Shown here piece after piece: positions 1 to 10,453 of a DNA stretch of 64,000 nucleotides; the first letter of the stretch is position 1; each line of letters starts with the position of its first letter. The notes beneath the pieces are model-generated. The model saw only the letters and a list, made by a program, of their open reading frames with translations. It was not told the DNA's origin and searched no databases. Source of the stretch: Megamerina dolium (lineage: Eukaryota > Arthropoda > Insecta > Diptera > Megamerinidae); contig OY978530.1 of the NCBI GenBank assembly GCA_963854835.1, positions 15,387,720 through 15,451,719 of the forward strand, in the 5' to 3' direction. The position numbers and the translations under genes were made by a program.

Positions 1-594
1 TTCTGCACATACGTAAGCATACCTGTGTAAGCATACATGACAACTAAAATCACGCGGTCTACTCATATGTGAGAATATCAAAAAGTTGCTTTCTCATGTA
101 GAATATATACACATGGAGAGTGCATCGATCGTGTACATAAACACATATAGTACATACAAACACACAAGTGGTGTGAATATATTATGGTATGTTATATGTT
201 GGTATGTGGGTAGATTGATATGTGGCTAGTGTTAGAAAAATGGATATATGCTGCCAGCTTACTGAAGGTAGTGGCTGTTCAGTTGTGAGTCTTGCACCGA
301 AGTGTTAGCTTTAAGAAAAGTGTAAATACTGCGATCCTTACGAGGCCCTCCAGTATTAGAGTAAAGTTGAAGTAAAAGTGTTAATACTGCTATCCTTACG
401 AGGCCCTCCAGTATTAGTGTAAAAGTGAAAAACACCAGCAAAAAAGTAGAAACCGCAAGTATCCTTAATAAAATATAATTGTTTTATTTTAGTCAACGAG
501 TGTGTTAGACTCGAGGAATATTTAGGAGCTTAGGTCTAGGTGTTAATCTTGTGAGCTAGGTACTTAGTAAGTGTTGTGGAAAAATAGTACACAA
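1..594 (+). repeat. 5' LTR (partial, left end outside window)
   Basis: Bases 1-58 and 452-594 match the right-hand LTR at 6935-7138 almost base for base. Between them lies about 390 bp absent from the right LTR, including two copies of a motif with gcgatccttacgaggccc or its variant (about 330-350 and 390-412). An AATAAA-like polyadenylation motif sits near 466. The LTR ends just before the primer-binding site at 597. Confidence 0.88.
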
Positions 595-596
595 TT

Positions 597-614
597 TGGC
601 GCAGCCGGTAGGAT
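597..614 (+). promoter_or_regulatory. Primer-binding site, tRNA-Ser type
   Basis: TGGCGCAGCCGGTAGGAT lies directly after the LTR. It differs by one base from the Ser-tRNA-complementary site (TGGCGCAGTCGGTAGGAT) used by 17.6/297-type gypsy elements. It would prime minus-strand DNA synthesis. Confidence 0.85.
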
Positions 615-712
615 ACTGCGAAATATCTTGTATATACAAGGTGTTTTACGTTGAACGTTTAACGTAGTACAGGACCTGATTCTAGTGTGTGTTTGTTTTT
701 TTTGGTGGTCTA

Positions 713-1964
713 ATGGACAAGAAATCCTACGAATCATTAGCAACAGAGCTAGACGTGGCAATAACCGAGGCAATCGACTTCGTGTGGAGATTGATTAAGC
801 AACACAGCACATACGAGCAATTCCAGCTCATAAAATCAAAGGTGCATCACGGAAAGGTACTAACTCCAATTCAGGAATTAGACGCCACGTTAACCGAGCT
901 AAAAGAACTATTAAAAAGCCAGGCTGAAGCAGCCTTAAAACAAAAGGACGATTTAGAGGCAGCAGAGGTACAAATTAGGGCTCTGCGAACTCAGATCGCG
1001 GAACAGCTAGAAGTAGAGATTACTAAGACTCTTAATAGAAATAAGGAATTAGAAGATTTACTAAAAGAAAAGGGCATTTCAGAAGAATTTATAGAGAAAA
1101 GGCTCAGAACCTCGGTTGACTCTGAGCAGCTAAGTGCACTCCAGGCAAAAGAGAGGAATCTCGAAAGAGAACGGTGCATAGCACAGGAGACACCTCTTCG
1201 TCGTCGTACACCAGTACGAAAAACACAACTAGAAGTACAACCTGAGGTAAGGCTAAAAATGCGTATTGACGAAATTGCACAGACCGTCAGTAGACTAGTC
1301 CCAGTACTCACTGGAGCGGAGTCTAAAGATTTGAGGACCGAATTACACCACTTTATTTCTGGGTGCGAATTAGCAAAAGAAGCCATAAAACCCGACGAGT
1401 TGGGGATGCTTACAACATGGTGCTAAGTAAGAAATTCGCTAATATAGAATGTAATGTATACACTTCTGCGAAACACATATTTGAAGACCGTTCACCTGGA
1501 ACCTCTCACGCACCAAATACAAGTCGCACGCCAACTTCCTCAGGAAGATATACGTGTTTTACAATCCACGGCGATACAATGTATTAAGAATAGATATGGT
1601 GGGGTAGGAGACCAAGCGTTGTTAAAAGAGCTAGAGGGGTATGCGAGTACATCTTTTATATCAGGCCTTCAAGATCCATTGTTAAAAACTCATATGCTAG
1701 GTAAGACGGGCACGTTGGAAGAATTAGCAGAGGAGGCCGTAAATACATGAGTTCAATTTGTCATGCACACCTTTTAGCAACAACAGGTCACAAGGAAAAG
1801 GCAATCAAACACCTACTAAGGGAGGTCAAGAAAGCAAATGTATTTTCTGTAAGAAGCCGGGACACAGGATCGCCGACTGTTATAAACGCAAAGAATGGGG
1901 AAAAAACCCAGGGGGGGGGGGAGGCCAGGTACGGCCAATAAACCGGGATGGCGGAAGTTGGTAG
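713..1964 (+). pseudogene. gag: Gag (capsid/nucleocapsid), frameshifted
   Basis: Gag coats the retrotransposon RNA in a virus-like particle. The likely start is the ATG at 713, opening MDKKSYESL; an in-frame ATG at 689 lies in a T-rich leader and is less likely. Residues 60-170 are charged and probably coiled coil. The frame stops at 1424-1426. Gag-like sequence continues in another frame to about 1500, returns to the first frame (LLKELEGYASTSFISGLQ, to 1750), then shifts again to 1758-1964. That last part holds a perfect CCHC zinc knuckle, CIFCKKPGHRIADC (C-X2-C-X4-H-X4-C). A run of about ten G near 1910 marks slippage-prone sequence. The assignment rests on position and the knuckle; the frame changes are read directly. 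Confidence 0.85.
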
Positions 1965-2487
1965 CCAAGCGTCCAGGGGGATTGTTGAACCATCTTTTCC
2001 ATCCAGTAATAACAAACATGGCTACTGTTTGGGAGTCTCTAATGTAGATGATGTGTTCATTGAGTTTCCGTGTGAGGAAGCAAAAAATGGAAAACTCATT
2101 TTACTGGTAGACTCTGGGGCAGATACCAGTTTAATAAAGTCATCAGTAATTAATGAATCTGTTAGCAAGAAGCGACATTTAAGGAAAAATCTTAGTGGTA
2201 AATTCGGAGGATTTGTCACCACATTAGGGTCAGTAGCAGTCCAACACGATAGGACTAAAGATTTGATTTTAGAACTACACTTAATCTCTGAAGAGAGAGG
2301 GATACCTGCTGATGGTATCCTAGGTAGAGACAATTTATGGAACCGGTCGGTTATCAATACTATGAAAAAGAAGCTGACTTTCTTCGGTGAACGAAAACAG
2401 CATTTGATGACTTTACCTCTCAAACCGTTGTACGAGGGTAATAGAATACTACACACCAGTGAGGTTGTAGTACCTGGAGAACTATGA
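1948..2487 (+). CDS. Retroviral-type aspartic protease region
   Basis: This 179-residue open frame carries the active-site motif LLVDSGADTSLIK near residue 52 and the downstream ADGILGRDNLW near residue 135, matching the DSGA...ILG pattern of retroelement aspartic proteases, which cleave Gag-Pol. Its stop overlaps the start of the reverse transcriptase frame (ATGA-type overlap at 2484-2487), so it was probably expressed from a Gag-Pol polyprotein rather than from its own start. The motif itself is intact. Confidence 0.85.
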   Translation: MAEVGSQASRGIVEPSFPSSNNKHGYCLGVSNVDDVFIEFPCEEAKNGKLILLVDSGADTSLIKSSVINESVSKKRHLRKNLSGKFGGFVTTLGSVAVQHDRTKDLILELHLISEERGIPADGILGRDNLWNRSVINTMKKKLTFFGERKQHLMTLPLKPLYEGNRILHTSEVVVPGEL

Positions 2488-3713
2488 AGGTAGTCCCTAT
2501 TAAAGTAAATACGAATTTTGAAACAATTATAGTAGAGAAACAGAAAGTATCTCCTGGAATATATTTAGGGGAGACATTGGGCAGTGTGACGGACAACACA
2601 GTTTATGTCCCAATTCTCAATACGAATATAGATTCATATATTGTAAATAATAAGCTTAAAATTAATATAATTAAATTTAATCATTCAGAACACGAAGAAT
2701 ACGACATAGCTCATAAAATAAATAACATCAAGGAAACTAATAGCCAAAAAAGGGTTACCAAAATATTAGAAAAAATTAAACTAGACAAAAACTTAAACAT
2801 TGAGGAAAAGAGTTCCATAGATGGAATACTTAAGTCATTCCAGGATTTATTTTTCTTAGAAGGTGACAAACTATCTCACACCACAGGTATAAAACACACA
2901 ATACCAATAAAAGCAGAACAGGCGCCAATCAACCAAAGACAGTACAGGCTACCAGAAGCGCATAAGGAAGAAATCAATAAGCAAGTAAACAAAATGTTGG
3001 AAGACGACATATTTATTCGCAGCTTATCGCCTTGGAATTCTCCCATAATTTTGGTGCCAAAGAAAGCGGGAGAAGATGGTAAAAGAAAATGGAGGCTAGT
3101 AGTAGATTTCAGGAAATTAAATGACGCCACTATTAAACAAGTTTTTCCCATTCCACGCATCGATGAAATATTAGACCAGTTAGGTCATTGTAGATATTTC
3201 ACTACACTTGATTTGGCCAGTGGGTATCATCAAGTGTTATTGAAAGAACCAGACAGAGAAAAAACAGCGTTTAGTACAGGTGTTGGGCACTATGAATTTA
3301 ACAGAATGCTATTCGGCTTAACAGGAGCCCCTGCCACCTTCCAAAGACTAATGAACCATGTATTAACAGGACTTCAAGGTATAGATTGTTTTGTCTACTT
3401 GGATGACATCGTCGTCTATGGTCGGAACTTGGCACAACATGAGTCGTGTTTACGAAGAGTATTTGGACTTTTACGTAAACATAACTTGAAGTTAAATACA
3501 GAAAAGTGTCAGTTTCTACGAAAAGAGATAATTTACCTAGTCCACAATTGCACTGAGGAAGTGGCATTGCTAGATCCCAGTAAGGTAGAATGTGTCAAAA
3601 ATATTCCTGTTCCAAGAAATAGGAAAGATGTTCAGGCATTCTTAGGTTTAGTAAACTATTATAGAAAGTTTGTTGAAGATATGGCAAGCATAGCGCTACC
3701 AATTAATAAATGA
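2484..3713 (+). pseudogene. pol: Pol part 1: reverse transcriptase
   Basis: A 409-residue frame holds the gypsy-type reverse transcriptase core. The order is YRLPEAHKEEI, SPWNSPIILVPKK, RLVVDFRKLND, FTTLDLASGYHQV, FGLTGAPATFQRLM and the catalytic FVYLDDIVVY near residue 310, then the thumb/connection FLGLVNYYRKFV. It copies element RNA into DNA. A TGA at 3711-3713 cuts the frame between reverse transcriptase and RNase H; homologous sequence continues in the next frame from about 3738, so this is one gene broken once here. Confidence 0.92.
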
Positions 3714-5174
3714 CTAAAAAAAGATGCTTTTGAAAAATTGAAGGAGGCAATTTGCTCTCCACCAATTTTAGCTTATCCAGATTTTTCCGAACCTTTCGTG
3801 CTGACCGCAAATGCCAGCAATGACGCTTTGGGTGCAGTTCTATCGCAAGGTGAAATTGGAAAAGATCGATCAATATCCTTTGCGAGCAGAGCACTCAGTG
3901 ATACTGAGAAAAGATATTCCACCTTGGAATTCTTGGCTATCGTGTGGGCTGTAAAGAATTATAGAGCTTATGTACTCGGTAGACCATTCAAAGTCTACAC
4001 TGACCATCAGCCCTTACGTGGAATTGCCAATCTGAAAGACCAGACATCTCGCTTGGCACGTTTCAGACATAAACTATCTGAATTTGATTTTGAAATAATT
4101 TATAAACCAGGCAAAAGGAACTTGAACGCGGATGCGCTCAGCAGATTTAGACAACCGAATCAAGAGTCAACAATGGTTGTGACTCGTTCTATGGCGAGGA
4201 ATAAAGTCGACAAGACCGAAAGCCAAGAAGAGCCTGAAAAAAGCTCTGGTGACGAATTAGAACTAGATGAAAATGCAGAAAATCAGGAGAACAATAATGC
4301 GGAACTTCTCACTGATGAGAAGGATATATCGACAATACTTCGCAACTTCCATGATTCACCTTTAGGAGGGCATCAGGGTGCTTTGAAAACTTATTTCAGG
4401 ATTAGAAGACAGTACAGGTGGAAAGGTATGCGAAGCCAGATTAAAGAATATGTTAAAAATTGTAAAAAATGTCAAACTAACAAGAGCTCAAGGCTCACGA
4501 AAATGCCAATGATATTAACTGATACACCATCTAAGCCATTTGAAAAGGTATATATGGACATGGTAGGAATTCTTCCAGAGACGACATTTGGAAACAAATA
4601 CATACTTACATTTCAAGATGATTTTTCCAAATTTTTTATTTGTGTAGCTATACCAGATGCTGCAGCTAGCACAGTAGGAAAAGCGTTTTACAACGAAGTT
4701 GTTCCGCGAAATAACATACCAAAAATTGTAGTGACTGATAATGGTACAAATTTCACTTAGAAACTGTTTTCTGATACATGCAAGATGCTGGGTGTTAAAA
4801 AATTGCATATAACACCGTACCATCCACAAGCAAATGGTTCTTTAGAAAGGAGCCACAGACCTTTAGCAGAATATCTTAGGAGTTTTGTTAAAGAAGATGG
4901 GTCAAATTGGGACCAATGGTTAGCATCAGCGATGCACGTACGCAATAACACCATACATATTTCGACGAAACGTACACCATTCAGTGTCCTATATGGTTTC
5001 AATATCGATATGCCGACAAACCTAAAAACAAAAAGATCACCTCTGTACAATACAGATGATCAAAATAAAGTATTAAAATACAAACTACAAAGGTCACACG
5101 AGGTAGTAAGGAAAAATCAGGAAAAGCAAAGAAATCAGCTAAAATTCAATACGACAAACGGATCCACCCAATAA
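3714..5174 (+). pseudogene. pol: Pol part 2: RNase H and integrase, with stop codon
   Basis: The RNase H part (3738 onward) shows TANASNDALGAVLSQ, EKRYSTLEFLAIVWAVKN and YTDHQPL. The family normally has D-A-S where this copy has N-A-S, so a catalytic aspartate appears lost. Integrase follows: the zinc-binding HH-CC segment (GHQGALKTYF...CKKCQTN), then the DDE core with YMDMVG, VVTDNGTNFT and, after an in-frame TAG at 4758-4760, NGSLERSHRP carrying the glutamate. The frame ends at 5174 without an obvious chromodomain. Confidence 0.88.
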
Positions 5175-6687
5175 TTTGTAAAATAGGTGATAAAGTATTA
5201 CTGCATTTTTAATACCTTTTAAAAAATTAAGTATAGATTATAAATGAATATTACAAAAAAAAATTATTTTTATATGGTATATAAGACTATATGTAAATCT
5301 TAATATGAAAAATTAACTAAATAAGTAACAGTAACAACAACAAATAACAACATAAGTTCCAATTTCTATATTGAAAATCGTACCACCCACAAGTACGAAA
5401 AGTTTGTCACTGTAACTATAAAGATAAAAACCAATGTTGTCACTACATTTTTGTATCAAACAACAATGCACTTTTAATACATTTTAAAGAATTAAGTATA
5501 GATTATAAATGAATATTGCGAAGAAAGAAATTAATTAATTAAGAATATATGTATATCTTTATAAGAACAACTAACTAAATGAGTGTTATAGTAGATATAG
5601 TAGTTATAATATATATAGTAGATGCAAGTGATCTATTATTGAAAAAGAATCTGGTAATTCCCCTACAAACACAAGAGAGCAGCAGTATGTCCACGAGAAT
5701 CCAAAATCAACTCATACTGTGAAATTTCGAGAGATGCAAACGCAGCAACATTAACAGCTTTAACAACAGTAACAACCAAGAGAAGGATGACACAAAACTA
5801 TCCTTGAGGCAGTAAAGAACTAATAAACCCATAGCAGAAAACAAAGCAGGCCCAGTACAGCGAGTACCCATAAAAAACTTACAAAACAACAAATAACTTT
5901 GATGTACCTAGACAGCGTGACAATAATAGCTATGAGATATCAACAATAGCTAATAGCTAATATTGAGACATCATCAATAACAGCTAGCAACCACAACCGA
6001 ATAAAATATTTCAGCTACTGTATTTATCAGTGATAATGGATTCTGATCCACATTAGAAGAAAATGATAAATAACTGAACCAAAATTACATATTCATTATT
6101 GCTCCAATCATTAAACACTTACACCAGGAGTACAGAGTTTCACATCGACAATATTACTTAGCGGTGCGGTACACATAAAAACCACTTTGCAAGCTATTGT
6201 TCACACCATTTATATACAAAAAAATTCTGCCGAATCAAACCATTGGACGCATTAGACACCAGCAACAACCCCCATGCACACTAAACCAACTATTCACAAT
6301 AATAATCCAGATAACGATTCCATGACAAAACATCCAGAAGATCAACTAAATGTAAATAATCTCGCTCTAATTGCCGAAATAAAAATCGAACCTTGATAAA
6401 GGAGAAGTTACTGTTTGCATCACTAGAATTCAATAACAAAATCTGCAACAAAACCATTAAAAAAAAAAGCTAAGTACAGCAGACAACAACTAGCAGGAAA
6501 CTCATCGTCATCATGGGCACCATAATCACCGAATTACCAGTGACCATATATGTAAATAATACTTCGTATTTTATTCCTCATAGTATCATACATTTTGAAT
6601 TGTTCTAAACTTTACAAATTAAGCATATTTTAAACTTTTTCCTTATAAGAAAAAATTATTATTATTTCATAATAATTTTTTCTTCCT
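5175..6687 (+). other. Pol-to-LTR spacer, no supported gene
   Basis: This A/T-rich 1.5-kb interval has no credible env-like or other frame. It contains an imperfect direct repeat: about 5203-5325 and 5467-5590 share attaagtatagattataaat and flanking sequence, 265 bp apart. It may be a decayed third gene or an untranslated region. Confidence 0.6.
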
Positions 6688-6702
6688 GAGAGAAGGGAGG
6701 GA
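6688..6702 (+). promoter_or_regulatory. Polypurine tract
   Basis: The purine run gagagaagggaggga lies directly before the right LTR, where plus-strand synthesis is primed. The next bases, TGTTG, start the LTR. Confidence 0.8.
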
Positions 6703-7139
6703 TGTTGCGAGCCAAAATATGAAATATGCACATATGCATATTTTGCCTCGCGACATATTTCCCGAAATTGGGAACTACATATTAGTCAATGCACATACCA
6801 ACATTGCTCACAGTTGTTATATACACAATACATACTAATATTACTTATAATTGTGAAATGTCAGAACATTGAGCCAACTGAGTTGCAGCTAGGTGTGAAA
6901 ATGCTGACAAAGCACTTTCCCACACAATTCGTAGTTCTGCACTTACGTAAGCATACCTGTGTAAGCATACATGATAACTAAAATCACGCGGTATCACCGC
7001 AAGTATCCTTAATAAAATATAATTGTTTTATTTTAGTCAACGAGTGTGTTAGACTCGAGAGATATTTAGGAGCTTAGGTCTAGGTGTTAATCTAGTGAGC
7101 TAGGTACTTAGTAAGTGTTGTGGAAAAATAGTACACAAC
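6703..7139 (+). repeat. 3' LTR, internally deleted
   Basis: The LTR begins TGTTGCGAGCC and ends near ACACAACA, giving short inverted ends (TGTTG/CAACA). Bases 6935-7138 match the left LTR but lack the roughly 390 bp that the left LTR has between its positions 59 and 451; the junction reads gcggt-atc-accgc. The right flank is LINE sequence. Confidence 0.87.
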
Positions 7140-7140
7140 A

Positions 7141-7609
7141 CGGCAATGTTTTATCTTTTCCTGGCTTTAGGATCATTGTTACTTGTGATTTTTTCCATTG
7201 GTTAGGAAAGTAGTAGTGTCTGCCATTCTCTTCTACGCCGGCGCTTTTCATTAACGAGTTTTTCAATTTGGGTGTTGGTGGTTATACAAAAATTCTTTTG
7301 TTTTTGGTAATCACGTGGGGTTGAAACTATTGCAGCAGTAGTGAGCATGGTATTGATGATGTTTAGATTATCATCGATGTCGATCTCAGACTGGATTACA
7401 GGACTGGTGTTGATATGACTACTTATATACTTTTTGTATTTCAGCCAATCTGTTTTTGGGGATGTCAGCCTAAATGGTAGTTTTGACAATGGAGGACGTT
7501 TATTTAGATAAAATAATACAGGAGAGTGATCTGAGGATAGTTCGTAACTTATTTCGGCAGTGACAATATTTCGATTAAGATTTCGAACGAAATCAAAAAT
7601 CAAAATCAA
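7141..7609 (-). pseudogene. Jockey-like LINE fragment: endonuclease C-terminus and start of reverse transcriptase
   Basis: Minus-strand frame 7202-7609 contains ISYELSSDHSPVLFYL, the SDHSP motif of APE-type endonucleases of Jockey-clade LINEs, followed by linker. Just downstream (7141-7200, another frame) YFPNQWKKSQVTMILKPGK matches the first block of Jockey reverse transcriptase. The rest of the RT is missing because the gypsy element joins at 7140. Short (AAAATC)-type repeats at 7580-7631 border it on the other side. Confidence 0.75.
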
Positions 7610-7631
7610 AAATCAAAATCAAAATCAAAAT
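7575..7631. repeat. Simple repeat, (AAAATC)n-like
   Basis: Six or more imperfect copies of an atcaaa/atcaaaa unit lie at the junction between the LINE fragment and the next gag fragment. Confidence 0.8.
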
Positions 7632-7633
7632 AT

Positions 7634-8236
7634 TTAAGTTGACTCCGTATTGGTTGATTGGTTCCTTCGTGATTTGGTGAGGATCTGTTTGGGTGCATTT
7701 CTCAAAGCATCCTTTAACGAGTTTTTTTTATTACTGCAATTCGGGCACGATGGTTTATAAGTTCTTGGAATACCACAACTGTAACATAAGACCTTACGTT
7801 CACTTAAACAGTCTTGGTAACGGTGACCACTTTTGCCATAATTCCAACACTCTAATGTAATGGCTGCAATATTTCCGCCTGAATCATGCATCTGAGAAGC
7901 TTTATCCTCGTAAGAGTCGATATCGACTTCTGCGATACGTTTTCTAATTGGTGTTGTTTTGGTATAATTATGCTTTTGGGCGACATCCTTAATAAAGAAC
8001 TCTCGCCTCCGACAAAGTTCTCTTAATTCTGATACTGATGATACCTTGATATTGAGTATCTCATGCTGTATATCCGGTAATAAATTTCTCCGCAAAATCT
8101 CCACTAGATGCATAAATGAGAGTAACGTAGAGTAACGTATCATATCCAAATTTATTACAGTGGTCAGATTCTGGCACATAAGTCCTGAATAGTTGATTTC
8201 CAAGCGGAAAAATTGAAGATGATAGATATCCGACAA
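7634..8236 (-). pseudogene. gag: Gag fragment with zinc knuckles of a gypsy-type element (Lys-type PBS)
   Basis: This 200-residue minus-strand frame includes the capsid-like segment VSSVSELRELCRRREFF and two cysteine clusters near residues 130-165: CWNYGKSGHRYQDC, where the second cysteine of the CCHC box is replaced by Y, and CYSCGIPRTYKPSC. It lies 250 bp downstream of a Lys-type primer-binding site on the same strand, as gag should. It ends at the boundary with the LINE fragment, so protease and pol of this copy are absent here. Similar gags occur in Osvaldo/Ulysses-like elements; that subgroup is a guess. Confidence 0.78.
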
Positions 8237-8483
8237 ATTTTCCTGATATGTTGGTCATACGTCGTGATTGTAGTTGACACATGGTTATAAGCTAATATTA
8301 CTAACTGGCGCTGTATAAACTCCAAATGTGAACTAATGAAAATTATAAGAGAAAAAACAGACACAATTAAGAGTAAGAGCCATGAAGTAATGTTTCGGCA
8401 TCACCACACATGAAAATAACGATTTAGTGTTGTTTCCTAGTACACGGTTTCCAATATGTGGATGATGTGTGTTTTTGTGCGGT

Positions 8484-8502
8484 GGCCCCATGTTGGGCGC
8501 CA
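8484..8502 (-). promoter_or_regulatory. Primer-binding site, tRNA-Lys type
   Basis: Read on the minus strand, TGGCGCCCAACATGGGGCC differs by one base in its first 18 from the Lys-tRNA primer site (TGGCGCCCAACGTGGGGC). It lies between the long repeat 8523-10238 and the gag frame, which identifies that repeat as an LTR. Confidence 0.85.
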
Positions 8503-8522
8503 AAAATTATAATACCTTTCTG

Positions 8523-10238
8523 TAGAATACAAGGTGTATATTTTCGTATGTTAAGATGCGGTTGCACCCACTGGAATTCGGCCTGGCTCGTCGGCAATCG
8601 GGGTAGGTTCCTGCATCCTATATTCGTATTGCAGAATGGGTAAGCATTTTATTTGCGTGCAAAATGTAAAGAACAAACACAAAGGAGGAGGTTGAAACGC
8701 TATATTTCAGCAGACCATAATATTAGACTGAAATTAATTGCCAGGTTGCTAATAAGACCAGGTGCTCGAAGTCAAAATAAACAAAAAATTACTTAAGCCA
8801 ACATTTTTACAAATTTACGTTTCGATTTATTAAATATCATATACGATATGGAATTTATTTATTTTTTTTTAACAATTATCGCACTATTATTAAATATGGT
8901 AACTAAATTCATGTATTTAAATTTTCATTGTTCTTATAAGTGCATATGTGCAAAAGATATTCATGAGTTCGCTACATGTGTGAATACAAACCAAATGTAG
9001 CAACAATTGTATGCAGGTATATAAACACTGTATACTTTATCAATATGTTTTTACTTTAGGAACAGTGTATATATCACAACATGTTTTCTGCTAACCTATA
9101 ATCCTCTTTCTTACACCTAATATACATATTTCTGCATGCAAAAAGGAAATACCAACATATATATAATATAATTGAAAAGCGATGACTTACTGTGTGATGT
9201 TGCGTAGCTCCCACGATGAAAGATCTTTCAAATGGGTGAACGCTATATTCTAAAAAAAAGGAGCAAACCAACTTACGTAGCACAGGATGGTTTGTTTGCA
9301 CCTCTTTACTACAATATTTACTAATTAAACTTTTCTTTATTGTTTAGAATGCAGATTTCACTAATTACTTACACTTAACTCTATTTTATTTCTATTCACT
9401 GCAATTAATTTTAATCTTAGATTCTAATTTACTTCTTTAAATAGTATTTTTTATTCTATTTTTCTCGTTTTAACCTTTAGGTAAATTTACCCATTTCCGT
9501 TATTATCTTTTCACTAGTTTCTTTGGTATTTAATTAAATTTTCACATCTTACAAATTCGACACTACATCAGCAACACCACGTGTCTACTGACTACTGCTC
9601 GTTGTAATATCACAATTGTCCTGTGCATTGAACTTATGCATGTATGTTAACATGAAGTGCGACAGAGATGACTTGCTTTCAGGCTTTCCATTGAGAGGTG
9701 ACCTTGGCCTAAATTTTGTGTTTCACTGTCCTTGATCTTGAATTTTTGTTTGTTTTTGTTTTGTTTTTGTTTTGTTTTTGACGATCATCGATTCAATTCT
9801 TGATCTTCTCAAACATGTCTCAGGCATGTCTATGTGTAAGTATACCCCTTTTATATATGATATAGTACTCAACGATTTCATTTAGAGAGATCCATAATTT
9901 TCTCCTCTGTTTTATTAATATACATATTTTAGATCTAGAGCTTAAAGTTTATGGTTTCATATATTATTTATTTTATTTTATATATTTTATTTTTCGAGTT
10001 CTCGTTAGTCTCTTGTAATTATTTATATTTATTGGATTTTTTCCATATTTAATAAGTTTATATTGTATTTATTCCTATTTACTTTAATTTCGAAGAAGTG
10101 TTAAGTAGCTACTGCGTGCCAAACCTTTTGCAAATCAAATTGTTGATAGGCAAAAGAAATGAATCTCCAATATGTGTACCGTGAAGTATCTGGTTCTAGA
10201 TGTATACACACTTGTGTCTCACAGCAAAAAAAAAAACG
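8523..10238 (-). mobile_element. Long LTR (about 1.7 kb) of the Lys-PBS gypsy-type element, minus orientation
   Basis: The block is the reverse complement of 38750-40474 over about 1.7 kb; a 75-residue translation (9074-9301 here, 39695-39922 there) is identical in both. The PBS just beyond its lower end shows it is a 5' LTR read on the minus strand. It carries a TATA box, TATATAAAAGGGG (minus, 9841-9857). The similarity starts at gagacccg, which in the other copy still belongs to the last codons of pol, so the block may include a few codons of pol before the LTR proper. The exact LTR ends are therefore uncertain. Confidence 0.8.
9841..9857 (-). promoter_or_regulatory. TATA box in the LTR
   Basis: TATATAAAAGGGGTATA on the minus strand, conserved as CATATAAAAGGGGTATA in the plus-strand copy at 39139-39155. 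It is the likely LTR promoter core. Confidence 0.6.
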
Positions 10239-10453
10239 GGTCTCGATTCTTGCTTTAACGAAACCTCGTAAGGTTCTTTTTTTTTGTATCCACTCATACC
10301 GTTAGTTTTCCATGTTCCTCAGTTGGTATGCCTGATCATCTGGCCCACATCTTTGACATAAAAAATGCATTGGTACAGCGGTTAATATGCAAAAAATGAC
10401 CACTGACGTCGCTACGTTACTTAGAAATTTGTGAAATTCTTCGAAATGCAGTA
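10239..10453. other. Short unique spacer
   Basis: I see no gene or recognisable repeat between the LTR block and the mariner. Confidence 0.5.

Larger units (their letters stand above)
1..7139 (+). mobile_element. Ty3/gypsy-type LTR retrotransposon, Ser-type primer site, nearly complete but inactive
   Basis: The order is LTR, primer-binding site, gag, protease, reverse transcriptase/RNase H, integrase, polypurine tract, LTR, as in the Ty3/gypsy group. The left LTR is cut by the window edge, so about 230 bp are missing and no target-site duplication can be checked on that side. The Ser-type primer site is the one used by the Drosophila 17.6/297 group, so that branch is a reasonable guess. No env-like frame is seen after integrase. 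Gag is broken by at least three frame changes, pol has two in-frame stops, and the LTRs differ by a large deletion, so this copy is not autonomous. On the right it interrupts a minus-strand Jockey-like LINE. Confidence 0.93.
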
